From Hypericum androsaemum (taxonomy: Eukaryota; Streptophyta; Magnoliopsida; Malpighiales; Hypericaceae), in contig OZ023181.1 in NCBI GenBank assembly GCA_963995505.1, forward strand, positions 19,588,221 through 19,652,220: DNA of 64,000 bases. The letters run 5' to 3'. Positions within the stretch are counted from its first letter, which is position 1, and every line of letters begins with the position of its first letter. This document shows, in pieces, positions 34,925-45,739 of the stretch. The notes under the pieces were generated by a model. That model ran no database searches. It was given only the letters and a program-made list of their open reading frames with translations, and had not been told where the DNA came from. The position numbers and the translations under genes were made by a program.

Positions 34925-34930
34925 TTCCAA

Positions 34931-37900
34931 ATGGAAGGACAAAATCGATCCGCACAAAATAATGTTGCTGCAGATTCTGCAGCACAGACGTTCCAGTCTT
35001 CTCAAAGCTCAAGAAGGTTCAGTACAGCTGAGTCTGACTCCAATATCAGCCTCAAGCTATCCCCTGTTCCTCTGAATTCACACAATTATCTCTCATGGGC
35101 CAAGGCAGTATCAAGAAACCTTAACAGCAAAGGGAAGCTGGGGTTCATCAATGGCAAAATACAAGCTCCTACCCCTGAGGGTGAAGCATTTGAAGAATGG
35201 GAGGCCAATGATCAACTGGTAACAACCTGGATCTTAAACTCCCTAGATTCTAAAATCTATGATATTTTCTCAATGGCAAATAATGCTAGAGAATTATGGA
35301 ATTCTATTAAAGGGATGTTTGGTCAACAAAATAACCTTTATAGAATATTTGAGCTCAAAAAGAGCATCTCTGAAATGAAGCAAGGAGAGTTGCCTTTCAC
35401 TGAGTATCTAGGCAAATTGAAGGTCATGTGGGATGAACTAGCATTGTATAGACCTCCTACCACTGACTTGATTACTCTGCAAAAAAGGGTAGAACAGGAT
35501 AGAGTGTTTGAAATGTTGTCTGGTGTTAAACCTGAATATGAATCCCTTCAATCCCAATTGCTAATTAGCTCTGAGCTACCCTCATTGGAGAACATTTGTG
35601 CAAAGATACAACAAGAGGAAACTAGGAGAAAAATTATGATTCCATCAAAGGAGGATAACTCTGAGGTTAGTGCTTGTTATGTTAGAAATGATGGAAAAGA
35701 TAAATCCTCTCTCAAAACTAACTCTAGAGGAAGAGGAAACTTCAAGAACAATGGAAGCAGATCCCAATTATTTTGTGAGCATTGCAAGAGGACAGGACAC
35801 ACCAAAGATAGGTGTTGGTTCCTGTATCCTCATCTGAGAAATGCAAAGGAAAAAGCTGGTGCAGGTACTGAAGAGAAGAAGTTTGCTCAAGCACATAATG
35901 CTAGCTCTGAGTCAGATTTTGTACTGACACCAATCGAGCAACTTGCAAACCAACTTCTACACCATATCAACAAAGGACTTGGAAGTGCAACGGCTGTTAC
36001 AACCAAGTCAGAACCTGCTCCACCTGTCATCTCAGGTAACCATCAATTTATGTCTTTTTCAACTATAGGACTCAATAAAACTGAGTGGATCATAGACTCA
36101 GGAGCCAACCATCATATGACATTTGATCCTAATGATATAGATAACCTGAGAAAGTTAGAAAATGGATCAGTAGTTAGAGTAGCAGATGGATCATGTGTGG
36201 ACATTGCAGGATTAGGAACAAAAGAATTCCTAGCAAACAAACATGCCTCTGAAATACTTCTAGTGCCCAAATTTGCTGCCAAACTTATGTCCATAAGTAA
36301 AATAACCAATCAACTGAAATGTAGGGTCATATTTGAACCTAATCAGGTTGTTTTTCAGGACATGAAAACCCTGAAGCAGATTGGTAGAGGAACTCAAAGA
36401 AATGGACTATATGTGCTCGAAGAAAACTCTATTGCCTTGACAAGTAATAAAGAATCTACAGACACAAGCAAGTTGTGGCACCTTAGACTAGGCCATCCCT
36501 CCAATAATGTATTGAAATTGGTTGATCCTATGCTTAACATAGATGAAACAGAATGTGAGAGCTGTAAGTTAGCTAAGCATAGTAGATCTCCATTTCAATT
36601 GTCAACTACTATTTATGAAGAACCTTTTGATCTAGTGCATTCTGATTTGTGGACTGCCCCACAAACATCTCATGATGGATTCAAATATTTCATTACTTTT
36701 ATTGACCATCACTCTAGGACAACGTGGTTGTATTTGCTTAAAACCAAAACTGAAGTTCCTAAAGTGTTTCATGAGTTTAAGAACATGGTTAACAATCAGT
36801 TTAACAAGAGCATAAAGATATTTAGAACTGATAATGGTTCTGAATATTCAAAAGAATTCATCACAGACATAAAGAACTCGGGCATAATCCACCAAACCTC
36901 ATGTACTTACACTCCTCAACAAAATGGAGTTGCTGAGAGAAAAAATAAACACTTGCTTGAGGTTGCACGTGCTATCAGATTCCAAATGAATGTACCTAAA
37001 TGTTATTGGTCAGATGCTGTCCTAACGGCTTGCTACTTGATCAACAGAACACCAAGTAAGGTTATTGATTTTAAACCTCCCTTGGAACTTCTCCTAAAGA
37101 AGCAGATTGTCATAACTCACCTAAGAGTCTTTGGTTGTGTATGCTATGTGCACATACCTTCCCAAAAGAGGGATAAATTGGATCCAAGATCAGAAAGATG
37201 CATGTTTCTAGGATATTCTTCAGTAACAAAAGGTTATAAGTGTTTTAATCCTAGAACCAAGCAAAGATTTGTGTCTAGAGATGTTCACTTCTTGGAAAAT
37301 ATTTCGTACTACACTAATGATTCTACTGTGAGAAAGGAGAACGAATTTCAGGGGGAGCAGCTGACAGAGAATGATCAAGTCGGCACCAGAGATCAACCAA
37401 CAAATCTGCAGCTTCCTATCAGACAAGTGCAGAGAATTCAGACTGCTACATCCAGTCTACGAGGTAATGCACCAACTAGGAATGATGCACATACTAATGC
37501 TCAATTACTTGATAATGAACAGGGAAGTTGTTGTGACTCTACACCTACAATACACACAGAAGAAATTGAGATACAGCAGCAGATTTACCCTGAAGAGCAT
37601 TCCATCCAAGAACATACAGCTTGCTCAGAAGAAGTACAAGAATGCAGTGATCCACCAAGTGAAGTACCAGAGAACAAAATCACTCTACGAAAGTCAGTAA
37701 GAACACTCAAACCCTCTGTAAAGCTGAAGGAATTCCAGGTATATGCATCTCAACTATACCCTATTAACAAGTTCATCTCTTATCATGGTGTTTCCTCTAA
37801 ACACTTGAAGTACCTAAGTAAGATTGACAAGAATGATGATCCAACTAGGTTTGAAGATGCTATTAAGTTAAAAGTTTGGAGGAAAGCAATGGAAGAGGAA

Positions 37901-39376
37901 CTTGATGCACTTGATAGAAACCAAACATGGAGCCTAGCCAAATTACCTCCCAATAAAAAGGCTGTAGGATGTAAATGGATATTTAGAACCAAGTATAATA
38001 GTGATGGCACAATAGAAAGATATAAAGCTAGATTAGTGGCTAAAGGATTCACTCAGATTCCAGGTATAGATTATCATGAAACATTTGCACCAGTAGCTAA
38101 GATGAATACCATTCGAATACTAATAAGTGTTGCTGTGAATAAGAATTGGCCCATGCACCAAATGGATGTGAAAAATGCATTCTTACAAGGAAGTTTAGAA
38201 GAAGAAATATACATGAAAATACCTGCAGGTCATGCATTAGAGAAATCAGGCCTTGTATGCAAACTAAAAAAGCCAATTTATGGTTTAAAACAGTCACCTA
38301 GAGCTTGGTATCACAGATTATGTAAGGAACTGTTAAACTTTGGCTTTCTGAAAAGTTGTGCAGACTATACTCTATTCATCAGAGACAACCATCAAGGTAA
38401 AGTTGTTGTGTGCATTTACGTGGATGATTTGATTATTACTGGGAGCAATATTGATGCCATCAACTCACTAAAGCATGCTTTAAAGACAAAATTTGATATC
38501 AAAGATCTAGGGAAGTTGAAATTCTTTCTTGGCATTGAAATTGCTTATTCGAATAAGGGTGTGTTTTTATCACAGCGTAAGTATGTTTTAGACTTGCTTA
38601 AAGAAACCAAGAAGCTTAATGCCAAACCCGTGACTTGTCCAGTTGATTATGGTTCAAAATTTTCCATTCATGAGGGTGATCAACTTGTAGATGTTGAGCA
38701 GTTTCAAAGATTGGCTGGCAAACTCATTTATTTAACTATAACCAGGCCTGATGTCACCTATGCAGTTAGCTTAGTAAGTCAAGCCATGCACAATCCTAGG
38801 ACAAGTCACATTGCACTCACTGATAGAATCTTACAATACTTGAAAGCTACACCTGGCAAGGGCATCCTAATCAGACCAAATGGACATTTAAACATACAAG
38901 GATATACTGATGCTGATTGGGCAGGTTCTATTGATGATAGAAGATCAACAAGTGGATTTTGTGTGTTTGTAGGAGGAAATTTGGTGCTTTGGAGAAGCAA
39001 GAAACAGAATGTGGTTGCACGTTCGAGTGCCGAAGCTGAATACAGGGCCATGGCAATGACAACAAGCGAGTTGATCTGGGTCAAGTATCTCCTCCATGAT
39101 CTTGGCTTCCTCACTTCGGGGAGCATGGAACTGTTCTGCGATAACCAGGCAGCCATTCACATAGCCGCCAACCCTGTCTTCCATGAACGGACCAAACACA
39201 TAGAGGTGGACTGCCACTTCATTAGGGAAAAGATTCAGCAGAAGCTCATCCGCACTCCTCATGTGATCAGCAAACTTCAGCTTGCTGATCTCTTCACGAA
39301 AGCTCTGCAACCAGCTCGATTTAATTTCATTCTTGACAAGTTAGGGATGACTAACATTTACTCACCCCTAACTTGA
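34931..39376 (+). CDS. Copia Gag-Pol polyprotein, intact
   Basis: 1481 codons without interruption. In order: a copia-type gag domain (about 30-210); a CCHC zinc knuckle [14 protein letters not shown] (about 282-295); aspartic protease with [11 protein letters not shown] (Asp about 389); GAG-pre-integrase with LWHLRLGHP; integrase core with Asp in HSDLW (about 570), Asp in RTDNGSEY (about 632) and Glu in NGVAERKN (about 670); reverse transcriptase from about 985 with the YVDD site in [11 protein letters not shown] (about 1162); RNase H from about 1325 ([22 protein letters not shown]). The ATG at 34931 is preferred over 34910, which overlaps the primer-binding site. The stop lies 7 bp before the 3' LTR, next to the purine tract. 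Every catalytic residue I can check is present. It acts in the cytoplasmic virus-like particle and, for integrase, in the nucleus. Confidence 0.95.
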   Translation: MEGQNRSAQNNVAADSAAQTFQSSQSSRRFSTAESDSNISLKLSPVPLNSHNYLSWAKAVSRNLNSKGKLGFINGKIQAPTPEGEAFEEWEANDQLVTTWILNSLDSKIYDIFSMANNARELWNSIKGMFGQQNNLYRIFELKKSISEMKQGELPFTEYLGKLKVMWDELALYRPPTTDLITLQKRVEQDRVFEMLSGVKPEYESLQSQLLISSELPSLENICAKIQQEETRRKIMIPSKEDNSEVSACYVRNDGKDKSSLKTNSRGRGNFKNNGSRSQLFCEHCKRTGHTKDRCWFLYPHLRNAKEKAGAGTEEKKFAQAHNASSESDFVLTPIEQLANQLLHHINKGLGSATAVTTKSEPAPPVISGNHQFMSFSTIGLNKTEWIIDSGANHHMTFDPNDIDNLRKLENGSVVRVADGSCVDIAGLGTKEFLANKHASEILLVPKFAAKLMSISKITNQLKCRVIFEPNQVVFQDMKTLKQIGRGTQRNGLYVLEENSIALTSNKESTDTSKLWHLRLGHPSNNVLKLVDPMLNIDETECESCKLAKHSRSPFQLSTTIYEEPFDLVHSDLWTAPQTSHDGFKYFITFIDHHSRTTWLYLLKTKTEVPKVFHEFKNMVNNQFNKSIKIFRTDNGSEYSKEFITDIKNSGIIHQTSCTYTPQQNGVAERKNKHLLEVARAIRFQMNVPKCYWSDAVLTACYLINRTPSKVIDFKPPLELLLKKQIVITHLRVFGCVCYVHIPSQKRDKLDPRSERCMFLGYSSVTKGYKCFNPRTKQRFVSRDVHFLENISYYTNDSTVRKENEFQGEQLTENDQVGTRDQPTNLQLPIRQVQRIQTATSSLRGNAPTRNDAHTNAQLLDNEQGSCCDSTPTIHTEEIEIQQQIYPEEHSIQEHTACSEEVQECSDPPSEVPENKITLRKSVRTLKPSVKLKEFQVYASQLYPINKFISYHGVSSKHLKYLSKIDKNDDPTRFEDAIKLKVWRKAMEEELDALDRNQTWSLAKLPPNKKAVGCKWIFRTKYNSDGTIERYKARLVAKGFTQIPGIDYHETFAPVAKMNTIRILISVAVNKNWPMHQMDVKNAFLQGSLEEEIYMKIPAGHALEKSGLVCKLKKPIYGLKQSPRAWYHRLCKELLNFGFLKSCADYTLFIRDNHQGKVVVCIYVDDLIITGSNIDAINSLKHALKTKFDIKDLGKLKFFLGIEIAYSNKGVFLSQRKYVLDLLKETKKLNAKPVTCPVDYGSKFSIHEGDQLVDVEQFQRLAGKLIYLTITRPDVTYAVSLVSQAMHNPRTSHIALTDRILQYLKATPGKGILIRPNGHLNIQGYTDADWAGSIDDRRSTSGFCVFVGGNLVLWRSKKQNVVARSSAEAEYRAMAMTTSELIWVKYLLHDLGFLTSGSMELFCDNQAAIHIAANPVFHERTKHIEVDCHFIREKIQQKLIRTPHVISKLQLADLFTKALQPARFNFILDKLGMTNIYSPLT

Positions 39377-39383
39377 GGGGGAG

Positions 39384-39782
39384 TGTTGGTGAGATCGAAG
39401 ATTTGAAGTGCAGAAGCAAAATCTGCTGCTGCAGATTTTTGCAGAAGTTGCTGCAGAATTTTGCAGCTGATTGCTGCATAATTCTGCAGCCCGATTTCTC
39501 TCACCAGACAAAGGCGTTTATGGCAAGAGTTGATTTGATCCTGTTCCTAGTTGTATTGTGCGTTCAAAGACAGCTGCCACTAACCGTTGGAAGCTGAAAT
39601 CACGGGATTTGATTAGCTCGAATATGGGCTCTCAGCCAGCTGTATGCAAATATGTAATTACCTTGTATAGCTCCTGATTTCCATTCTTAGATTATGTAGC
39701 CGTTGCACATGATGTGTATAAATGTAATCCTACTCAGCCAATGCAAATACAAGCTAGTAATACAAATTCTCATCAAATTACA
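39384..39782 (+). repeat. 3' LTR of the complete copia element
   Basis: 399 bp, the same length as the 5' LTR and with no difference that I can find. It is preceded by the polypurine tract TTGAGGGGGAG (39373-39383) and followed by the target duplication GTTGG. Confidence 0.95.
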
Positions 39783-39787
39783 GTTGG

Positions 39788-40093
39788 ACGTCACATGTCC
39801 CTTGGAATCTTTATAAGGAGAAAGACACCAAGAAAATAGAGGATGCAAAATATACAACTCACACAATAAACATAGAAAATGAAAGGAATACTACATTTTT
39901 TTAAAGACAAATTCTCTCTACACCTTTCAGGTATTTAGACGGTGAAAAAAATCCTCAATTCGAATACATGAACAAGGACCATACCAGATACAATATTCTG
40001 TTACGATCCAGGGAAGAACACTGTAAAAAATATGCTATTCAAGAGATAAAGTTTACTTTTATTTTTAAGATTCATTCAAGTATGATTTTATTT
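39788..40093. other. Flanking DNA, nothing identified
   Basis: About 300 bp between the copia target duplication and a fold-back element; no feature seen. Confidence 0.4.
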
Positions 40094-40381
40094 AGGGAAA
40101 ATTACTCTTAGATTCCTTGTTTATAGCGTAATTAGTTGTAGGGTCTTTGCTATTTGAAAATTTGTTCTGCCATCCCTGCTCTTTGGAGAAATGTTGGTCT
40201 CAAGTTCCTAGCTGATATCAATAATCATTTTTAAATGTTGGTCTTAGGTCTCTGGCTAACGACAGCCAGGGACTAGAGACCAACCTTTAAACAAAGAGTA
40301 GGGATGGCAAAATAAAATTTCAAATAACAAGGACCCTACTCGTAATTATGACATAGACCAGGAAACTGATGGTAATTTGTT
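40094..40381. mobile_element. Fold-back MITE
   Basis: The two halves are inverted copies for almost the whole length. The left arm (AGGGTCTTTGCTATTTGAAA, then TGCCATCCCTGCTCTTTG and TGTTGGTCTC) pairs with the right arm (GAGACCAACCTTTAAACAAAG, AGTAGGGATGGCA, CAAATAACAAGGACCCT). The centre near 40255-40275 is the turn. Transcripts would form a long hairpin. I could not fix a target-site duplication. Confidence 0.75.
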
Positions 40382-40602
40382 CTTTTGTTTATGATTGCAT
40401 AAAGTTCTTCACAAACTAAGCAAAATTTAATAGAGGTTGCCATTGATGCTCCATTAGAGATGTCCTTAAAGATGCCATGATTCTCCCTTTGAAGATATTA
40501 TAGATTTTTGGCGAATCATTCTTTTTTCTGCTCATATATAAAATATCGTTAAAAATTCGTTCGAGAGTCACCCCACCAGCTGGAACACTTAGACTATTTG
40601 TA

Positions 40603-40720
40603 TTTTTTTAAATAAGTAAATTCCTTTTATTATATTAATTAATATAGCAGTTGATATAATACTGATATATACAAATGTTCCACTCTACCCAGATGATCCC
40701 GACCCCCCACTTGAGTATCG
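40603..40720 (-). mobile_element. 5'-truncated LINE tail with 18-bp TSD
   Basis: 118 bp flanked by the perfect repeat ACACTTAGACTATTTGTA (40585-40602 and 40721-40738). Read on the minus strand it ends in GGAATTTACTTATTT and an A-run, the same TTTACTTA signature as the other LINE-like copies. No coding part is present. Confidence 0.88.
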
Positions 40721-41013
40721 ACACTTAGACTATTTGTAGTTTTACCGATATTTTTGGGGCTTCTATTTTTCCCGAAGGTAACAAATTTTTTTTTTCTGAG
40801 ATGTTCTTTAAGATGCCATTGCAAATCTCGGCACATACATTATGTTCGTTTTAAAAGATAATTATTTTCTTTAAGAACTGCTCCTTAAGTAACTCTATGA
40901 TTTTCCAAAGTAAAAATAACACTGACGAATTTGAAACAAAAATAAATATCTAACAACTATTTGACACGCTTCCGTACGCACGCAGGCATGCAAGCAATGA
41001 TTCCCATGGACGA

Positions 41014-42362
41014 TCACAATTTCCTGAGAACGACAACAAAGGTAATGGCCTTGATCTCTTCATGGGCCATATCCTCATCAACCATCCTCCCGTATATATC
41101 AAAAAGTGGGTCCAAAATCTCCTCACCAAAGTGTTGGCCCCGCATCCGCCCTTGGACGACCCTCACCGTCGTTGCGACGTCCACTCCGTAATTTAGCCAA
41201 CTACTACAACCTCTGTAGCTGCCGTTCCCTGTCTCGTACATCTCGAAACGCTCAACTGCAAAATCCTCATTTCTACCGATCCCTGCTTCCATCTCATCCT
41301 TTGAAGCTGCGTAAAAATGCGCGTCGTACGAGTAGAGCTTTTCGTTATCAATCATTCCCTACAGAATCAATAAATGTAGTGTTTGGTTTTCTGTTTATGT
41401 TATTGACCCAAGTTTCAATATGGGTTACAAAGTTTACCTGAGAAGCTAGGATGGCCAAGGATCTCGACAAGATCTCCCAGAAAAAGTAGTTGCCTCTGTC
41501 AACATGATCATGTCCGATTCTTCCAAGCAAAATCAGCACCATTCGACCTCCGCTGACCATTTCCTTCGACCGCGATCGAAGGAACAACGAAAAGTCTTGT
41601 CCGAATTGCAGTTCGTATGCCTGTGCAGCGGTCGGAGGACTTGTTTCGGATATGTAGATTTTCCCTTTGTGTATTGATCTTCCTTCCTCATCATAAAGCC
41701 TTGGAGGAACCTGCAAGCCAACATTAGCCCTTATTTAGGGATAAACACTCTTCCAATAGTGCTTGTTTCATGAACAAGGTTCAAACTCGAGATTTTCTTA
41801 AGAGAATTCAAGTGTTTTATCCCGAATCAACTATCAAGAAATCTAGGACAAGATCTCACCTTAGAAAGCCAATGCAAGCTGTAAGAAGAGTAGACAAAGT
41901 GCAAGAAATCGTCAGGAAAAAGTCTAACCATAAAAGGAACCAGGATAAGCGGCTACCAAAAAAGACGACGATTCACTATCAATGTACTCTCCTCTTTCCT
42001 TGTGGAGCTGCCTGTACAAATCCGGGAGGGACTTAAAGATCTGGTTGAAGTCATTCGTAAGGAGGTCGTTTAGGTACACTCTAATGAACTCGGGGCATTT
42101 GGCCTTATGACACCTAGTCACTGCTTTAATGGCTTCCACCGTCTCTTTCACGAAAGAGAGTGTGTTTGGTCCGGCGGAACATCGCAAACACACTTAGATC
42201 AACTAATATAGTTATAGGTTTCGGGTTTGGGTTTTTTGACCAAATACGAGGTAGTATAAACCAAAAAAATGAAAAGAAATATTGGACCTGGAGTGACGAA
42301 TTTTGAGCGTAGCTATGTTCACCATTTCCTCCGCTCACGTGGAAGAGCTTCCCCATGTCCAT
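41014..42362 (-). pseudogene. SABATH methyltransferase pseudogene B
   Basis: Compact four-exon SABATH-family gene. Exon 1 (42288-42362) starts MDMGKLFHVSGGNGEHSYA. Exon 2 (41860 to about 42190) has [41 protein letters not shown] and SLHWLSK. Exon 3 (41438-41710) has [20 protein letters not shown] and [17 protein letters not shown]. Exon 4 (41014-41358) ends with FGEEILDPLFDIYGRMV and a stop. Donor and acceptor sites at the three introns are GT/AG where readable. Compared with copy A, the first part of exon 2 including the Asp of the SAM-binding motif DLGCSSGP is missing (VCLRCSAGP here), and one extra base after SFYG shifts the frame. It therefore cannot encode an active methyltransferase. 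Exons 3 and 4 are well preserved, so inactivation may be fairly recent. Confidence 0.88.
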
Positions 42363-42464
42363 GCTGGTTTTGTTGCACCTGCAGGCTACTAGATACTTTC
42401 GGTTTTCTTTGCTTCTTGGGCATTTTAGTGGCTTTGATCGCTCTTTTAAAGGGTAAATCTCCAC

Positions 42465-44339
42465 TCATGCCTTTTACCACTATATGTTTGAACGAAAAAA
42501 AGAGAGAGGATCCTTATAGTTTTTTTTTTGAGAAATAGATCCTTATAGGATTGAGGTTGTATTATTTTTTTCCTATTTGATTCCTCCTCTTCCAGACAGG
42601 TGTCAGCCAAGGGATGCTAGATTAGACTAGTTCCTTTCTGCTTTTCCATAGATGATGGTTGTGGGCGGGGCCTCCATCCCATAGAAGGCATGCATGTACA
42701 GTGAATGCCACTAATTGGGAAACATTTAAAAAAAATTTTATATTCAGATTCGAATATTGTATTATAGACGTCACTATGTTTTCCATTTTTCATCTCTGGT
42801 CCAACCTCCCCTTCCGTCTTTCCTCCATTGAACGGAAAGCGGAAGACGTTTGGGTGCGCTCCAAAGTACAAGCTAATTTACTTGTTTAGTGCAAAAACAA
42901 TAACCCATTAACATTTGTATGCTAGGAAGAAATCGGAAATTATCGTTTTCCCCTCAAAATCGGATGGTGCAATGTCAAATCCAAAATATTTATTATTTTG
43001 ACTAATATAAATTTGAACAGAATATGATGACAAAATAACATTGACAAAATTTCTAACAAAAATTTCTAGATTACTATGTGTCGAGAGTTGAAACTTGAAC
43101 TATCTTATTAATATAAAATAATCTTATTAATAATTAATCTAAGTGATTGTGGATAATTTAAATTTATTTTCCCTTCAACAAGTGCTCCGGCGAGTTTAAT
43201 GTTGACACGTTAAACGTACCACCGGTCCACCAAGCTGCTTTACTATTGAAGCCTGAATTAAATCGATGATATATATTTTGAATCCAAACATCACGCGTGG
43301 GGTCTGTTTTCTTAACCTTTCATTTGGGAAATTATCAATATCTGGTTTTCACAAATAGACATCGCCCTTTTTTTTAGAATGACATCGTCCTTATTGAGTG
43401 CATACTGATCCTTATGATTTTAAAAAATATATTACCAAAGTAACAGGTGATAAAAATGCTCATGCACATCTCAAATTCAAGTAAATAGCCAAGGAATTCT
43501 ACTTTTCTCCTCCAAAAATATGATAAAAAAGATAGATTAATTTTAGTGCATAGTCTAAATTAATTGTAATTTAGTTTCTTGCTTATTTTTATTGGATTAT
43601 TGGGCTTCCAAATAAGTTCCGGAACATGAATATATATATTTTAAAATAACTACTTGTATTGAATACTAATTCAACCGACTAATTCAGACTTGAGTTGAAC
43701 AAAACTTCTAAATATTCTAAATTTTTTTAAAGAAGTATTAATACTTTATTTTTAATGATTCAAATTTGAAAGCTATTAATTAAAGTAAAATAACTCGTTT
43801 GATAATTGATATAAATGGTTTTTGGTATATGATAATAAATATGACAGTTTCATAGCAGCAGAGTCTGGTTACAAGATGTCATCGTCAACAAGCATTGCGA
43901 ATCATTAAGCGAGAAGAAATAATTACTAATGATTACCTGTTTGATCACTAAATTTCTATGTAAGAATTTGAATCATAAATTGTGTTGAGTATTGCGTACC
44001 ACAAGAAGATCGGTCCAAGATCTGCTTAAGGTTCAAAGTATTAGATTCTAGATTAATTAACCACTTAACATTTTAACATAGTGGAAGGAATCATCCCTAC
44101 TAATAAATAGAATTCCAATAATATTGGACTTTCTCGGAAAAAAATATTGGACTAAAAATCTGTAATGGTTCCGGTAGTGGGGTAGCTGATGGACACATAT
44201 GAGTTGGTCACTGTCCATAATAACTAGTACGAGCACCCGAACCACACAAGGAGGAGCACCATGCGGGGGAATATAAATGGAGCTGTGCTATTGTTGCTGG
44301 TCCAACGGGACCGCGAGAGGCTATTTTTTAAAGCTAAAT
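42465..44339. other. Upstream flank of SABATH copy B and intergenic DNA
   Basis: The first tens of bases match the 5' flank of copy A. The rest is AT-rich and without coding signal; the small open frames overlap on both strands. No element boundary was recognised. Confidence 0.45.
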
Positions 44340-44554
44340 ATTTAGCTAATAATATTGAATACATATTTTATCAAAATTTGAGCACTGAATTCTCGTCAAA
44401 TCATATTATGTTTTATATTTGGAAAAAAGATTTGGAAACTTGAAGTGCACCCTCGTGTTAGACATTTTATTTGGCGTGCTGCTAAGAATATTTTACCTGT
44501 TGCTGATGATCTTTACAGGAGGCACCTCTCTCTCTCTCTCCTATTTGTTGCGTG
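44340..44554 (+). pseudogene. LINE reverse-transcriptase zinc-binding region, part 1
   Basis: A frame running through about 44390-44530 encodes HPRVRHFIWRAAKNILPVAD, the zf-RVT motif found near the end of plant L1-type LINE ORF2. One frameshift lies near 44440, and a CT microsatellite (44526-44541) is embedded. The LINE is cut at 44554 by insertion of an LTR element and continues at 48398. The 5' limit is uncertain; the RT core is absent, so the LINE is 5'-truncated. Confidence 0.75.
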
Positions 44555-45709
44555 TGTTGGGTATGGAGCCTGAGTACGAGTGAAGTGCTCGGGTGGCTCG
44601 AGTGAAGAGCCGTGAGGATGGTCCAAGAGTTGATCGATTGGATTCAGAGTCCGGGGATACTCGGAGAATCAATCGAGTCAAGAGTCGAGTGAAGACGTTG
44701 AGGACATCCGAGAGTCACGTGGCTCGAGTAAAGAGCACGAGGAGTCGAGTGACTCAAGTGAAGAGTCCCGGGAGTTGATCGATGTGATTCGGCACTCGAA
44801 GACGATCGCGTGGAATCAATCGGATCGAGAAATGGAGTCCGTATGCAAAAATGGCGACGAAACGAAGAAGTGAAGTTTTGGGCTGCCAACCCGGCGGCCG
44901 CCGGGAAAGGTGGCGGCCGCCGGCCCCCCGAAACTGCTCTCGTTTCTGGCGGACGCTAGGTGACCCGGCGGCCGCCGGGCTCACGCGTTTTGGGCATTTT
45001 TAGGGACAAAAATGCCCCTCCTGACTCCAAATAGTCCCCTAGGTTTGTGGGACTATAAATACCCCTCCATGGCCTCCAAGAAGGGCTGGCAAGAGTTGCC
45101 CACTTCTCCAAAGAGCAAAAAGAGAGGAGGCAAAGAGGAGGTACTCTCCAGGAGGAGGAGAGTGGCCATGTGCCCCCAAGTTGCCCAACCCAAGTGATGG
45201 GTTGCCCTCCAAGTGAAGGAGGAGGAGGAGAAGGAGAAGAAGACCCAAGTTATGGGTTGCCTCCGAATGAAGGAGGTGGGTAAAGCCCAAGTCGAGGGCC
45301 TTACCGAGAGAGGGTTTAGCCACTCTGAGTGAAGGAGGTGGTGCTCTCCGAGAGAAGGAGAGTTGGCCCGAAGAGTGGGTGGAGCCCTAGCCAAGGGTGA
45401 ACCCAAGTGAGTGAGCTCCCAAGAGTATGGGTAGCCATGGCGAGAAGAGGAGGAGAGTGAGCCCAGCGTAGGCATCCATTATTGTAAGAGCGAGTGAAGC
45501 TCAAACTGTAAGTAGTGGAATCTCTCCTGGCTTGGACGCCCCCAGAGGTAGATCATTGAGGATCGAACCGGGTGAACAAATTTTTGTGTCCCTCCTTGTG
45601 CTTTCTTTGTGCTTTGTGCGTTGTGCTTCTCGTGGTTATCGTGGTTTGCTCGTATGAATTTCTGCTTGCGTTGATTGGGTCCACGGGGATGTGGGTTATT
45701 TCCCCAACA
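44555..45709 (+). repeat. 5' LTR of the 3.8-kb element
   Basis: 1155 bp. It includes a repetitive CGAGTGAAGAG-type U3, a GC-rich block of GGCGGCCGCC palindromes (about 44893-44980), a TATA box TATAAAT at 45054-45060 and a GGAGGAGGAG purine-rich stretch downstream. Confidence 0.93.
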
Positions 45710-45711
45710 AC

Positions 45712-45725
45712 TGGTATCAGAGCCC
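45712..45725 (+). promoter_or_regulatory. Primer-binding site (initiator tRNA-Met)
   Basis: TGGTATCAGAGCCC, separated by two bases (AC) from the LTR end at 45709. Confidence 0.9.
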
Positions 45726-45739
45726 GGGTTAGGGAGTGG

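Larger units (their letters stand above)
34512..39782 (+). mobile_element. Complete, young Ty1/copia retrotransposon
   Basis: 5271 bp, flanked by the perfect 5-bp duplication GTTGG (34507-34511 and 39783-39787). The LTRs (399 bp each) begin TGTTGG and end ATTACA and look identical base by base. A tRNA-Met primer-binding site follows the 5' LTR and a GAGGGGGAG purine tract precedes the 3' LTR. The polyprotein is a single uninterrupted frame. All structural requirements for autonomous transposition are present, so this is a very recent insertion. Confidence 0.97.

Noticed and set aside
41014..42362. SABATH copy B as a functional gene
   Set aside because: The SAM-binding motif region is missing from exon 2, and a one-base insertion after SFYG shifts the frame.
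45012..45504. Several open frames in the LTR, repeated at 47695-48187
   Set aside because: They lie within the GA-rich LTR, overlap on both strands and exist only because the repeat unit is purine-rich.
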